DNA of 64,000 bases from Planctomyces sp. SH-PL62 (GCF_001610895.1 NZ_CP011273.1:4526001-4590000), one strand, 5' to 3'. Positions 1 through 9,305 are shown, counted from the stretch's first letter. The notes: generated from the sequence alone by a model not told the origin. Numbers and translations are program-made.

Positions 1-56
1 AGCGCCAGGGCTCCCATCAGGACGATCGCGGCCGCGTATCCGATTCGCTTGCTCAT
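1..56 (-). CDS. N-terminus of an exported or membrane protein (partial)
   Basis: The first 18 codons of a minus-strand gene run off the left edge of the window. The start is an ATG at 56, with GGAGG about 11 bases upstream of it. The visible peptide begins MSKRIGYAAAIVLMGALA: a positively charged start followed by a hydrophobic stretch, which fits a signal peptide or first membrane helix. Nothing more can be said about function from 18 residues. The gene lies 27 bases downstream of the aldehyde dehydrogenase gene on the same strand, so the two are probably co-transcribed. Confidence 0.5.
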   Translation of the reverse strand, partial: MSKRIGYAAAIVLMGALA

Positions 57-83
57 GACGGTTAGGTCCTCCCGGAATCCATT

Positions 84-1586
84 CTAGGCGCGTGGGTGGA
101 ACAGGCGACGATAAACCCTCAGGAAGCGATCGACCATCCCGCCGTCCGAGTAGGGGAAGAGTTGGGGTCGGAAGCCGCCGGCCCGACGTTCGAACAGGAC
201 CTGCGGGGCGACGAACTCGCGAAGGCCCAGGACGCCGTGGGTGCGTCCGAAGCCGCTGGCCTTGAATCCCCCGAATGGGGCGGAGGCGGAGGCCGTGGGG
301 ACGACCGCCTCATTGACGCCGACGGTCCCCGCGACGATCCGCCTTGCGACGGCGCGTGCGGCCCGGCGGTCGCGTCCCCAGACGCTGGCCCCCAGGGCCA
401 TGCGGCTGGCGTTGGCGGCTGACACGGCCGAATCCACGTCGGAGAACCCTCGGACCAGCAGAACCGGGCCGAACGCCCCTTCCAGGGCCTGCTCTGGTTC
501 CGGCGAATTCGACCGAAGCAACGTCGGAGCGTAGAACCAGCCTTCGCCTTCGATCGAACGGCCGCCGACCACGAGTTCCGCCCCGGCGGCCACCGCCTCC
601 CGGATCGTGCGGTCGAACCCCGATCGTGCCCGCTCGGTGATCATTGGGCCGACGTCGACGCCCGGTCCCGCCGGGTCGCCAACCCGGAGGCCGCGGATCG
701 CCCCGGCGAAGGCCCGCACCCAGGGCTCCGGGTCTCCCACCACGAGCGCCCGTTTCACCGAGACGCACGTCTGGCCGCAACCGACGAACGAGGACCAGAG
801 GATCGACCTGACCGTGCTTTCCAAGGGGGCGTCCGCCAGCACTACCGCCGGGTCGAATCCGGAAAGCTCGACCACGGCCGGGACGCCCCGCGCCGCGGCC
901 GTCTCCAACGCCCGGCGACCGGTCTCCACGCTCCCGGTGAACACCATCTTGTCGATGGGGGATTCGAGCAGCGCCCGGCCGACGTCGCCCCGGCCGTGGA
1001 CGAGCCCGACCAGCCCATCCGGCGCGCCCGCTTCGAGGAGGCTCGCCTGGAGCAGATCGGCCGTGGCGACGGCCAGCTCGGAGGGTTTCCAGACGACTCC
1101 GCAGCCCGCCGCGAGCGCCTGGCCGATCGGGACGGCGTTCAGGAACAAGGGGTAGTTCCAGGTCCCGATCATGCCGACCACGCCGAGCGGCTTCCAGCGA
1201 AGCCTCCCCGTGGGCGTCAGCAGCCAGCGCTGCCAGGACGGCCCGATCCGCTCGTCGGCCAGTGCCGCGCCGCCGCGGACGACGGCCCAGCGAAGGGCGT
1301 CGAGCGTCGGGATCACGTCGCTGGCGGCGGCCTCGCCGGCCGGTTTGCCGATCTCGGCCCGGATCTGATCCGCCCACGCGTCGGCGTCCCGACTGAGGAT
1401 CCGCCGCCACCGATCGAGGAGGGCGCGTCTCTCGGACCAGGGGGTCTCTCCCCATCGCGCCTGGGCGGCTCTCGCCCGCTCGACAACCTGTGCCACGGCC
1501 TCTGGCGGGGTGACCGCGGCGCGGCCGACTTCTTCGGCCGTGGCGGGGTTTCGGGTGATCAACGCGTCGTCAAGGGCGGGCGGCAT
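84..1586 (-). CDS. Aldehyde dehydrogenase (NAD(P)-dependent)
   Basis: The 500-residue product is full length for the aldehyde dehydrogenase superfamily, which oxidises aldehydes to carboxylates with NAD(P)+. The expected catalytic parts are visible: Asn144 in the WNYP motif, the cofactor Lys167 in WKPSE, the FTGS cofactor loop near 216-219, the general base Glu240 in VVELSG, and the nucleophile Cys274 in GQTCVS. The start at 1586 is preferred over an upstream in-frame extension because AAGGA precedes it and the ALDH fold begins soon after; the upstream stretch is low-complexity. The C-terminal tail ending MVDRFLRVYRRLFHPRA is basic and amphipathic and could touch the membrane (inference). The substrate cannot be told from sequence alone. 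Confidence 0.93.
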   Translation of the reverse strand: MPPALDDALITRNPATAEEVGRAAVTPPEAVAQVVERARAAQARWGETPWSERRALLDRWRRILSRDADAWADQIRAEIGKPAGEAAASDVIPTLDALRWAVVRGGAALADERIGPSWQRWLLTPTGRLRWKPLGVVGMIGTWNYPLFLNAVPIGQALAAGCGVVWKPSELAVATADLLQASLLEAGAPDGLVGLVHGRGDVGRALLESPIDKMVFTGSVETGRRALETAAARGVPAVVELSGFDPAVVLADAPLESTVRSILWSSFVGCGQTCVSVKRALVVGDPEPWVRAFAGAIRGLRVGDPAGPGVDVGPMITERARSGFDRTIREAVAAGAELVVGGRSIEGEGWFYAPTLLRSNSPEPEQALEGAFGPVLLVRGFSDVDSAVSAANASRMALGASVWGRDRRAARAVARRIVAGTVGVNEAVVPTASASAPFGGFKASGFGRTHGVLGLREFVAPQVLFERRAGGFRPQLFPYSDGGMVDRFLRVYRRLFHPRA

Positions 1587-2036
1587 GAGGTCCTTCCCGG
1601 CGTCCCTGCGGCCCGGCCGCCCGCCTCCCGGCGGGCCTCGACTCGGGCCCCGTCCCGCCAGGATATCAGAAGGGCCCTCCCCTCGCGCCCGCCCCGGGGA
1701 GTTTCCAGGCCGCCGGGACGTCGCCTGGAAATCATCGATTTCATTTGGAGACGGCAAGTGCGGGGGGTTAAGATACATAATTGTTGAAGGCTTCGGGCGC
1801 CGCGACTCACCTGATTCCTCGATCTCTCTTTCGTGCCGCCGCGTGAGCGAGCCCCCCACCTTCGACCCGCCTCGCCTTGCATCGGAGTCCTCGATCGAAG
1901 CTCATGATCATCCCTCCCTGGGTCGTGCGCATGCCCCGGGGGCGGTCCCGCCGCCCGCCCGGGCCTGGGCGTGATGCATCGGTTGTCGACCTCGGACGTT
2001 CCCTCAACCGCCACTTGCATTCGCTGGAGCGAGCTT
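1587..2036. other. Divergent intergenic region
   Basis: These 450 bases separate the divergent aldehyde dehydrogenase and exported oxidoreductase genes. Open frames cross the region, but they are rich in Arg/Gly/Pro and have no family resemblance or ribosome binding site, so I call none. An AT-rich patch around 1765-1785 (TTAAGATACATAATTG) stands out from the GC-rich surroundings and is the best candidate for promoter elements. No clear paired -35/-10 could be assigned. Confidence 0.5.
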
Positions 2037-3416
2037 ATGACTGATCCTCAGACCGGTGCGTCGCGCCGTGATTTCCTGAAGACCGGCGGCGCCGTGGCGA
2101 CCGTCGCGGCCCTCACCCAGTCGGCCGCCCCCCTCGTCCACGCGGGCGAGGAGAACACGATCCAGGTCGCCCTGATCGGATGCGGCGGGCGTGGCACCGG
2201 TGCGGCCGAGAACGCGCTTTCGACCACCAGCGGCCCCATCAAGCTCGTCGCGATGGCCGACGTCTTCGAGGACAAGCTGAACGACAGCTACTCGCAGCTT
2301 GAGAAGACCTTCACCGAGTCCAAGCAGCTGGACATCCCCGCCGAGCGGAAGTTCATCGGCTTCGACGGCTACCGCAAGGCCATCGACTGCCTGAAGCCGG
2401 GCGACGTCGCCATCTTCGCCACGCCCCCGGCCTTCCGCTGGGTCCACTTCGGCTACGCGATCGAGAAGGGCGTCAACGTATTCATGGAGAAGCCCGTCAC
2501 CGTCGACGGTCCCACCTCCAAGCGGATGCTCGAGCTGGGCGAGAAGGCCGCCGCCAAGAACCTCAAGGTCGGCGTCGGGCTCATGTGCCGGCACTGCAAG
2601 GCCCGCCAGGAGCTCTTCGACCGCATCCAGGGCGGCGAGATCGGCGACATCATCGCCATGCGGGCGTATCGCCAGACCGGCCCCGTCGGGTCGGCCAACG
2701 TCCCGCCCAAGCCCGACGACATCAGCGAGCTGATGTACCAGATCCGCAAGTTCCACGGCTTCCTGTGGGCCAGCGGCGGCTGCTACAGCGACTTCCTCAT
2801 CCACAACATCGACGAATGCTGCTGGATGAAGAACGCCTGGCCGGTCAAGGCCGAGGCCACCGGCGCCCGGACCTACCGCGAAAACTACATCGATCAGAAC
2901 TTCGACACCTACTCGGTCGAATACACCTTCGACGACGGCACCAAGTTCTTCCTCGAAGGCCGCAACATCGACGGCTGCAAGTCCGAGTTCGCCAGCTACG
3001 CCCACGGCTCGAAGAACTCGGCCGTGATCTCCACCGCCGCGCACTCGCCGGCCAAGTGCCGCATCTACAACGGCCAGAAGCTCGGCTCCAAGAAGGAACT
3101 CGTCTGGGCCTTCCCCCAGCCCGAGCCCAACCCCTACCAGCTCGAATGGGACCACCTCATCGAGGCGATCCGCACCGACCACCCGTACAACGAGGTGAAG
3201 CGCGGCGTCGAGGCCAGCCTGGTCACGTCGATGGGACGCATGGCCGCCCACACCGGCGAGGTCATCACCTTCGACGACATGCTCAACTGCACCCACGAGT
3301 TCGCGCCCGACCTCGAGAAGCTCACGATGGACGGCCCCGCGCCGCTCCAGACCAAGCCCAACGGCAAGTACCCGATCCCGCAGCCGGGCATCGTCCGCGA
3401 CCGCGAGTTCGGTTGA
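2037..3416 (+). CDS. Tat-exported Gfo/Idh/MocA-family oxidoreductase
   Basis: The 459-residue protein is a predicted NAD(P)-dependent sugar or sugar-acid oxidoreductase. Its N-terminus has the twin-arginine signal SRRDFLKTGG, followed by a hydrophobic stretch and a VHAG-like cleavage region, so it is probably exported folded with its cofactor. The Rossmann nucleotide motif GCGGRGTG is near residues 46-53, and the family EKP motif (MEKPVTVDG) is near 152. The start at 2037 is chosen because GGAG precedes it and the Tat signal begins there; the upstream in-frame extension would bury the signal. The gene stands alone and is followed by a strong terminator. Planctomycetes carry many such proteins, and the substrate is unknown. 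Confidence 0.92.
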   Translation: MTDPQTGASRRDFLKTGGAVATVAALTQSAAPLVHAGEENTIQVALIGCGGRGTGAAENALSTTSGPIKLVAMADVFEDKLNDSYSQLEKTFTESKQLDIPAERKFIGFDGYRKAIDCLKPGDVAIFATPPAFRWVHFGYAIEKGVNVFMEKPVTVDGPTSKRMLELGEKAAAKNLKVGVGLMCRHCKARQELFDRIQGGEIGDIIAMRAYRQTGPVGSANVPPKPDDISELMYQIRKFHGFLWASGGCYSDFLIHNIDECCWMKNAWPVKAEATGARTYRENYIDQNFDTYSVEYTFDDGTKFFLEGRNIDGCKSEFASYAHGSKNSAVISTAAHSPAKCRIYNGQKLGSKKELVWAFPQPEPNPYQLEWDHLIEAIRTDHPYNEVKRGVEASLVTSMGRMAAHTGEVITFDDMLNCTHEFAPDLEKLTMDGPAPLQTKPNGKYPIPQPGIVRDREFG

Positions 3417-3465
3417 TCCGGTCCGACGGCGTGGATCATCGCCCCGCGTCGATTTTCTGAATGAC

Positions 3466-3505
3466 AAGGCCCGGGTCGCGTCTCTGGACGCGACCCGGGC
3501 CTTTC
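3466..3505 (+). terminator. Intrinsic terminator after the exported oxidoreductase
   Basis: A perfect 17-base stem (3466-3482 with 3487-3503) closes a TCTG loop and is followed by TTCTTC. It lies between the convergent oxidoreductase and TlpA-like genes and may act on both strands, although the T-rich tail is clearer on the plus strand. Confidence 0.85.
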
Positions 3506-3540
3506 TTCGTTTCCGCCTCCTGGCTCCGGTCGTCCCGCGA

Positions 3541-4653
3541 TCAGGGCTTCGGAGGCTCCTCAGCCGGGGCGGCGAGCAGGCTGACGATCCGCTCCTCCAG
3601 GCGTGTCCTCGCTTCCACGGAGGCCAGCCTCCCTTCCTTGTCGACGAGGAAGACGGAAGGGATCGCGCGGACCCCCCAGTACGAGCTGAACGCACTCTGC
3701 CAGCCGTCGCCCTGGTAGTACTGGGGCCAGGGGATCTCATTCTTGGCGACGTACTCCTTGAGCGCCTTGAGCCCTCCCTCAGTTTCGGGCTGGTCCAGAC
3801 TCACGCCGAGGAACTCGACTCCCTGCTCGTGGTATTTCGCGTAAAGCTCTTTCAACCGGGGCGTCTCGGCGACACAGGGGCCGCACCAGGTCGCCCAGAA
3901 ATCAATGACCACGACTTTCCCCTTGAGCCCCTTGATGGAGACCGCCGATCCGTTGATCGCATCGACGAACTCCAGGTCGAACGGCTTCCCGAGCGCCTCG
4001 CGTCGCTTGCGTCCGTCCCGGAGGGTCTCGGCGATCGGGGAATGGGGGAACTCCTTGAGGATCCGGTCCTCGATCTCTCCCTTCTTGGTCTGGTCCTTCA
4101 CGGCCAGGGAGATGGAGTAGAGCAGGATCGGGCCCCTGGAGTCGCCGGGGGCGGCCCTGAGGAAGTCCTCGATGATCGGTAGCACGGCCGCCGGATCATC
4201 GTGGTGCAGCGACATGGAGGCCGTCGCTTTGACGTAAAGTGCTGCGGCCTGGAGCTTCGCGCCCCCCCCCCTCGCGAGGAGGTCGTCGGCCTCCCTGACG
4301 AGATCCTCGGGCTTGTTTTCCTGAAACAGACGACGGCTCCCCCACCGCTCCAGGAGCAACTCGGGCGTCCGAACATGTTCGGGATACCCGCGCAGGAACT
4401 CGAGGATGAGCCGGGATCGCTCGATTTCGAATTGCCGGAGCGCCTCGCCGTAAGCCTCCACCGCGGCGCGGTCTTTCATCCGCTCGCGGTCGAGTTTGGG
4501 CCGTTCGACGGCGTCGAGGTCTTTCAGGATCGCGTCAGCCGGCCGGTCCTCGGCCCTGGCGGGCGTGGTCGCGAGGATGGCGCCGAGGAACGTCGCCAGA
4601 AGAAGTCTTAGGAATTGAGCCACGATCGAGCTTCTCCCGTCTTGCGTGAGCAT
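3541..4653 (-). CDS. Exported TlpA-like thioredoxin-fold protein
   Basis: The 370-residue protein has an N-terminal signal peptide ending near ATTPARA (about residue 34). A largely helical middle segment (about 40-220) follows, then a C-terminal TlpA/ResA-type thioredoxin domain from about 222. The redox motif WCGPC is at 256-260 within FWATWCGPC, and the cis-Pro loop is RAIPSVFLVD. Such proteins reduce or exchange disulfides outside the cytoplasm; the partner is unknown. The helical N-terminal part is typical of long planctomycete TlpA-like proteins. ATG at 4653 is chosen because the signal peptide follows directly; an ATG 20 codons upstream would add a charged segment before it. The ribosome binding site is only a G-rich tract. 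Confidence 0.88.
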   Translation of the reverse strand: MLTQDGRSSIVAQFLRLLLATFLGAILATTPARAEDRPADAILKDLDAVERPKLDRERMKDRAAVEAYGEALRQFEIERSRLILEFLRGYPEHVRTPELLLERWGSRRLFQENKPEDLVREADDLLARGGGAKLQAAALYVKATASMSLHHDDPAAVLPIIEDFLRAAPGDSRGPILLYSISLAVKDQTKKGEIEDRILKEFPHSPIAETLRDGRKRREALGKPFDLEFVDAINGSAVSIKGLKGKVVVIDFWATWCGPCVAETPRLKELYAKYHEQGVEFLGVSLDQPETEGGLKALKEYVAKNEIPWPQYYQGDGWQSAFSSYWGVRAIPSVFLVDKEGRLASVEARTRLEERIVSLLAAPAEEPPKP

Positions 4654-4897
4654 CCCGCCCCCCCGGACCGGTGGCCGTCCACGGTCCGTTCGTGGGGCCA
4701 TGGGAGCCTTCAACCTAACGCTCGACGCGGCCGGCGGTCAACGAGCCCCGTCACGTCGTCCCCCGGTCGGCGGGCGGTTTCGAGAACGCCCCGGCGAGCG
4801 GTTGGTTCTTGAGAATCGCGCGGGGGTCTGGTACGAACCTGGAAGTCTGTTTTCAGGACCTCGCGAAGTCGGGAGGTCCGGCGAGTCAGGAGATTGC

Positions 4898-6217
4898 ATG
4901 ATGACCGAACGATGGACCAGGCGGGAGTTGCTGGCTTATTCGGCTTTCGGCGCGGCCGCGACGGGCCTCGGGCCTCGCGTCGCCGCGAGTCAGGAGGAGC
5001 CCGCCGCGCCGAAGCCGAGTGGCTCGGCGAACGAGGCGATCGTCCTGGGCTTCATCGGGGTCGGGGGGATGGGGTCGGGCCTGCTGAACATCTTCAAGGG
5101 GTTCCCGGACGTCCGGGTCGCCGCGGTGTGCGACGTGTACGAGCCCCACGCCCGCCGCGCCCAGGAGGCGGCCGGCGGCAAGCCTGACGTCTACGGCGAC
5201 TTCCGCAAGGTCCTCGATCGGAAAGACATCGACGCCGTCGTGATCGCGACGCCCGACCACTGGCATGCCATCCCCACCATCATGGCCTGCCAGGCCGAGA
5301 AGGACGTCTACTGCGAGAAGCCGCTGTCGCACCGCGTGGCCGAGGGCCGGGCGATGTCGAACGCCGCCGCCAAACATAAGCGGGTCACCCAGATGGGGAA
5401 CCTGATCCACGCGACCGAGAATTATCACCGCGTGGTCGAGATCGTGCAGTCGGGCGTGCTGGGCAAGATCACCAAGACCCGCGCCTGGATGGCCGCCTCG
5501 CGAGACAGCTTCGGCCACCCCGCCGACACCTCGCCGCCGGCCGGCTGCGATTACGATTTCTGGCTCGGCCCCGCGCCCGAGCGGCCGTTCAACATCAACC
5601 GGTTCACGTTCAACTGGCGATGGTACTGGGACTACGGCGGCGGCATCTTGACCGACTTCTGCTGCCACCTCATCGACCTGGTCCACTGGGCGATGGAAGT
5701 CGACGCCCCGCGCACCATCTCCGCGACCGGCGGACGCTACGCGACCGACGACAACGCCGAGACCCCGGACACGTTGGAAGTCGCCTACGAGTACGAGAAG
5801 GGGGACGACAAGTTCCTCCTCGCCTGGAGCCAGACCGACGCCAGCGACCACGGCTTCGACGGCAAGCCCGCCGGCGTCATGTTCCAGGGGACCGAAGCCA
5901 CCCTGGTCACCAACTACAACCACCACGAGATCTTCCCGGTGAAGGGCAAGACCATCGCGGACCCGCCGAAAACCCTGGCGCGCTCGGTCGGCCATCACCG
6001 CGAATGGCTCGACGCCATCAAGACCCGCGCGAGCTGCTCCTGCAATTTCGAGTACGGCCATCGCCTGACCACGGTCGGCGAGTTGGGCAACATCTCGCTC
6101 TGGACCGGCGAGAAGCTCGTCTGGGATCGCGACGCCGAGCGGATCACCAACCACGTCGAGGCCAACCAGTTCTTGACGAAGGAATATCGCAAGCCCTGGG
6201 TCCTCCCCACCGTCTGA
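4898..6217 (+). CDS. Tat-exported Gfo/Idh/MocA-family oxidoreductase
   Basis: The 439-residue protein begins with the twin-arginine signal TRRELLAYSAFG and a hydrophobic run ending near RVAAS. The Rossmann motif GVGGMGSG and the EKP motif (CEKPLSH) identify the Gfo/Idh/MocA family of NAD(P)-dependent sugar oxidoreductases. The WHAIP segment and the later DYDFWLGPAP and HLIDLVHW motifs match the exported planctomycete subgroup. Two adjacent ATG codons (4898 and 4901) share AGGAG at 4888-4892, and either could be used. The VCBS-repeat gene follows after 61 bases on the same strand, so the two probably form an operon. The substrate is unknown. Confidence 0.92.
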   Translation: MMTERWTRRELLAYSAFGAAATGLGPRVAASQEEPAAPKPSGSANEAIVLGFIGVGGMGSGLLNIFKGFPDVRVAAVCDVYEPHARRAQEAAGGKPDVYGDFRKVLDRKDIDAVVIATPDHWHAIPTIMACQAEKDVYCEKPLSHRVAEGRAMSNAAAKHKRVTQMGNLIHATENYHRVVEIVQSGVLGKITKTRAWMAASRDSFGHPADTSPPAGCDYDFWLGPAPERPFNINRFTFNWRWYWDYGGGILTDFCCHLIDLVHWAMEVDAPRTISATGGRYATDDNAETPDTLEVAYEYEKGDDKFLLAWSQTDASDHGFDGKPAGVMFQGTEATLVTNYNHHEIFPVKGKTIADPPKTLARSVGHHREWLDAIKTRASCSCNFEYGHRLTTVGELGNISLWTGEKLVWDRDAERITNHVEANQFLTKEYRKPWVLPTV

Positions 6218-6278
6218 CCGCGTCGCCCCGCCTCGCGTCCGACCGCCCGACACTCGTTCTCGACAGGGAGTTATCGCC

Positions 6279-7487
6279 ATGAAACGGATCTCAATCGCCG
6301 CCGCCGTTCTTGCGGGGGCGTGGCTGGCCTCACCGTCCTGGGCCGGGGAGCCCCGCTGGAAGCAGCATACGATCAACGGCCGGAGCGAGTTCGAGGCGGC
6401 CGGCGCGTTCGACGTCGACGGCGACGGCAAGCTCGACATCCTCTCGGGCGATTCCTGGTATCAGGCCCCCGACTGGAAACGCCACCCGGTGCGCGAAGTC
6501 CAGCGCCAGGGGACCTACTACAACGACTTCGCCGTCGTCCCGATCGACGTGGACGGCGACGGCGACACCGACTTCGTGACGGCCTCGTATTTCGGCAAGG
6601 ACGTGGCCTGGGTCGAGAACCCGGGCAAGGCCGGCGAGACCTGGGCCTTCCACCTGATCGACACCCCGGGGACCAGCGAGGCCGCCGTGGCCGTCGATCT
6701 CTCCGGCGACGGCGTGCCCGACATCCTCCCCAACGCGACCAACGTCGTGGTCTGGTACGAGGTGGCGAAGAAGGCCGACGGCAAGGGGGTCGAGTTCAAG
6801 AAGCACGACTTCGGGACCGAGGCCGCCGGCCACGGAGTCGGCACGGGCGACGTCAACGGCGACGGCCGCGTCGACCTGCTCACCCCCAAGGGATGGTTCG
6901 AGGCCCCCGCCGACCCCTCGCACGACACCTGGACGTGGCATCCCGACTGGAATCTGGGCGCAACCGGAATCCAGATCCTCGCCAAGGACGTCGACGGTGA
7001 CGGCCTGGCCGACCTCGTCTACGGCATGGGACACGACTTCGGCCTCTACTGGCAGAAGCAATCCAAGAGCGCCGACGGCAAGATCACCTGGACCAAGGCC
7101 GCCATCGACGAGAGCGTCGCCTCCGTCCACACCCAGCTCTGGGCCGACCTGGACGGCGACGGCAAGGCCGACGAGTTGATCTCGGGCAAGCGGGTCTACG
7201 CCCACGAGATCGAGCCGGGGGCGACCGACGGCTCCCTCGTCGCCTGGTACAAATTCGATCCCAAGGCCGGCAAATGGGACAAGCACGTGATCTTCCAGGG
7301 CGAACCCGCCGCTAACGCTCCGGAGAAGGGCGCCGACCGCCTGGCCCTCCGCGATTTCCCCCCAGGCACCGCCGGCACCGGTCTCCAGGTCACCGCGATC
7401 GACATCGACGGCGACGGCGACATCGACCTCGTCTGCCCTGGCAAGAGCGGCCTTTATCTCTTCGAGAACCTCGGAGCCGCGAAGTAA
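6279..7487 (+). CDS. Exported FG-GAP/VCBS repeat beta-propeller protein
   Basis: The 402-residue protein starts with a signal peptide (MKRISIAAAVLAGAWLASPSWA). It is then built from about six to seven FG-GAP/VCBS blades, each carrying an Asp-rich loop such as DVDGDGKLDIL, DVDGDGDTDF, DVNGDGRVDLL and DIDGDGDIDLV. Loops of this form bind calcium in beta-propeller proteins. AGGGAG precedes the ATG at 6279. The fold suggests an extracellular binding protein or a lyase/dehydratase-type propeller; no catalytic residues can be assigned. Its position 61 bases behind the exported oxidoreductase suggests a shared extracytoplasmic sugar-related role (inference). Confidence 0.88.
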   Translation: MKRISIAAAVLAGAWLASPSWAGEPRWKQHTINGRSEFEAAGAFDVDGDGKLDILSGDSWYQAPDWKRHPVREVQRQGTYYNDFAVVPIDVDGDGDTDFVTASYFGKDVAWVENPGKAGETWAFHLIDTPGTSEAAVAVDLSGDGVPDILPNATNVVVWYEVAKKADGKGVEFKKHDFGTEAAGHGVGTGDVNGDGRVDLLTPKGWFEAPADPSHDTWTWHPDWNLGATGIQILAKDVDGDGLADLVYGMGHDFGLYWQKQSKSADGKITWTKAAIDESVASVHTQLWADLDGDGKADELISGKRVYAHEIEPGATDGSLVAWYKFDPKAGKWDKHVIFQGEPAANAPEKGADRLALRDFPPGTAGTGLQVTAIDIDGDGDIDLVCPGKSGLYLFENLGAAK

Positions 7488-7661
7488 GTCTTGCTTGAAA
7501 ACCACTCAGGGCGAGCCATCCTTGAATCGGCATGGCGCGCCCTGATTTCGTTGGGGAGTGGCTTGGCGCGCGACCGCCCACGCTTTACACTGCAAAGCCG
7601 CAAGGCGTCGGGCGACGCCCCGCGGAGATCCTCGAAGGCCACGGCCCGCGGAAGGGTTGGC

Positions 7662-8276
7662 ATGGAACTGAAGGAAGCCTTGGTGCAGATCACCGAGATC
7701 CGCACGCAGATGGCGCGAACCGAGGTGTTCCGGGGCTACCGGGCGGTCCCGGCGGCGTTCTCCGGGGCGGTGGCGCTGGCCGCCGCCACGGTCCAGTCGT
7801 TGACGATCCCCGACCCGATGCAGCAGTATCCCGCCTACCTGGCCCTCTGGATCGGGTCGGCGGTGGTCAGCGGGGCGTCGGCCGTGATGGAGATGATGAT
7901 CCGGGCGCGAAACGCGGGCTCCTCGCTTACTCGCGAGCAGACCGCGCTGGCGATGGAGCAATTCTTCCCCTGCCTGGCCGCTGGGGGCCTGGTCACCCTG
8001 GTGATCGTGCGATCGGCGCCGGCCCTGATCTGGATCCTGCCGGGCCTCTGGCAGGTGTTCTACAGCCTGGGGATCTTCGCGACGTCGCGTCTGCTGCCGC
8101 GGCCGATGTCCACCGTCGCCGTCTTCTACGCGGCCTGCGGGCTGACCACCCTGGCGACCTCTCAGGGCGAGTGGGCGCTGAGCCCGCTGGCGATGGGCCT
8201 GCCGTTCGGCCTGGGGCAGTTCCTGGCCGCCGCGGTTCTCTACAGGACCCTGGAGCGCGACCATGACTGGGCCTGA
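7662..8276 (+). CDS. Multi-pass membrane protein, partner of a winged-helix regulator
   Basis: The 204-residue protein has a short cytosolic helix (MELKEALVQITEIRTQMAR) followed by about five to six hydrophobic segments, including AFSGAVALAAATVQ, YLALWIGSAVVSGASAV, LVTLVIVRSAPALIWILPG, TVAVFYAACGLTTLA and the final GQFLAAAVLYRTL. The ATG at 7662 is preferred because GGAAGGG lies just upstream and the preceding in-frame codons look non-coding. The stop overlaps the start of the following winged-helix gene by 14 bases, so the two are translationally coupled. I do not recognise a named family. The pairing suggests that the regulator and membrane protein work together, for example as a sensor or anti-regulator pair (inference). 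Confidence 0.75.
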   Translation: MELKEALVQITEIRTQMARTEVFRGYRAVPAAFSGAVALAAATVQSLTIPDPMQQYPAYLALWIGSAVVSGASAVMEMMIRARNAGSSLTREQTALAMEQFFPCLAAGGLVTLVIVRSAPALIWILPGLWQVFYSLGIFATSRLLPRPMSTVAVFYAACGLTTLATSQGEWALSPLAMGLPFGLGQFLAAAVLYRTLERDHDWA

Positions 8277-8658
8277 TCCCAAGCCCGACGAGCCTTCCGG
8301 CCGCTTCGCCTATGAGGGGCTGGAGCGGATCTTCCACGAGAAGGCCCGCCTGGGAATCATGACCTCGCTGGTGACCCATCCGCAGGGCCTGGTGTTCGCC
8401 GACCTGAAGGGGCTCTGCCAGCTCACCGACGGCAACCTCAGCCGGCACCTCCAGATCCTCCACGAAGCGGGGTTCGTCGAAATCTGGAAGGGCTTTCACA
8501 AGAAACGTCCCCAGACCCTCTGCCGGGTCACGGACGAGGGCCGCCAGCGTTTCCTGGAATACATCAACGTCCTGGAGACCGTCGTTCAGGACGCCCTCAA
8601 GGCCTCCAGCGGCTCCGCCCCGAATCCCAACCTGGCCGAGGGTTGGTCGCCGATTTAA
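8263..8658 (+). CDS. Winged-helix transcriptional regulator (HTH_34/MarR-like)
   Basis: The 131-residue protein is mostly a winged-helix DNA-binding domain at about residues 20-110: the helix around EKARLGIMTSLVTHPQGLVF, the recognition helix region DGNLSRHLQILHEAGFV, and a wing rich in Lys (WKGFHKKRPQT). This matches the small one-domain HTH_34 type related to MarR and ArsR. There is no ligand domain, no metal-binding Cys pattern and no phosphorylation site. It starts inside the end of the membrane protein gene (14-base overlap) and is followed by an FMN split-barrel gene on the same strand. Its target is unknown; autoregulation of the operon would be usual. Confidence 0.88.
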   Translation: MTGPDPKPDEPSGRFAYEGLERIFHEKARLGIMTSLVTHPQGLVFADLKGLCQLTDGNLSRHLQILHEAGFVEIWKGFHKKRPQTLCRVTDEGRQRFLEYINVLETVVQDALKASSGSAPNPNLAEGWSPI

Positions 8659-8714
8659 CGACCTGGACGGACCTGTTCGATCCCCCTGTACTTGGACCGT
8701 GGAGCGGAGAAGCC

Positions 8715-9296
8715 ATGCCCGAAGAATTGTGGCGGCCTTCGCTCGACCTTTCGCTGCACCGGAACCGGAACCATCCCGAGGTTCGGCTGGTCCAACTCGC
8801 GACCGTCCGCCCCGATGGGCGTCCCGCGATCCGCACGGTCGTTTTTCGCGGCTTCCTTGACGACGCCCATCGACTGGTCTTCACCACCGACGTCCGGAGC
8901 GCCAAACGGGCCGAGATCGCCGGCAACCCCCACGCCGCCGTCTGCTGGTACTTCCCCGAGACCCGCGAGCAGTTCCGGATCGCGGGCGTCGCGAGCCTGG
9001 TCGACGCGACGACCTCCGACGCCAACCTGCGTGAGGCTCGCGACGACCTGTGGGCCGCGCAGAGCGAGGCGACCCGACTGAGCTTCACGTGGCCCTCGCC
9101 GGGCGAGCCGAGGGACCGGGGGCGGGCTTTCCCGTCCTCCCCGCCGGATCCGGCCCTCCCCGTCGAATCGTTCGGCCTCTTGATCCTGACGGCGACGGAG
9201 GTCGACCACCTGGAGTTGCTCCCGACGCCCCACCATCGCTGGCAGTTCGAGGTCGACGACCGAGGGCGGTGGTCGGGCCGCGAGGTCAATCCCTGA
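8715..9296 (+). CDS. Pyridoxamine 5'-phosphate oxidase-like FMN-binding split-barrel protein
   Basis: The 193-residue protein matches the cyanobacterial/planctomycete type of pyridoxamine phosphate oxidase-related proteins. These bind FMN in a split barrel and oxidise or reduce small substrates. The N-terminal HRNRNHPEVRLVQLATV followed by PDGRPAIRTVVFRGF is the FMN-binding start of the family. DVRSAKRAEI and AAVCWYFPETREQFRI follow in the usual order, and the C-terminus holds the LLPTPHHRWQF segment. The ATG at 8715 is chosen because it has GGAG upstream and family alignment begins there; a TTG at 8643 would overlap the previous gene. True pyridoxal phosphate synthesis versus a related flavin reaction cannot be decided. 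Confidence 0.85.
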   Translation: MPEELWRPSLDLSLHRNRNHPEVRLVQLATVRPDGRPAIRTVVFRGFLDDAHRLVFTTDVRSAKRAEIAGNPHAAVCWYFPETREQFRIAGVASLVDATTSDANLREARDDLWAAQSEATRLSFTWPSPGEPRDRGRAFPSSPPDPALPVESFGLLILTATEVDHLELLPTPHHRWQFEVDDRGRWSGREVNP

Positions 9297-9305
9297 CCCG
9301 CCGCC

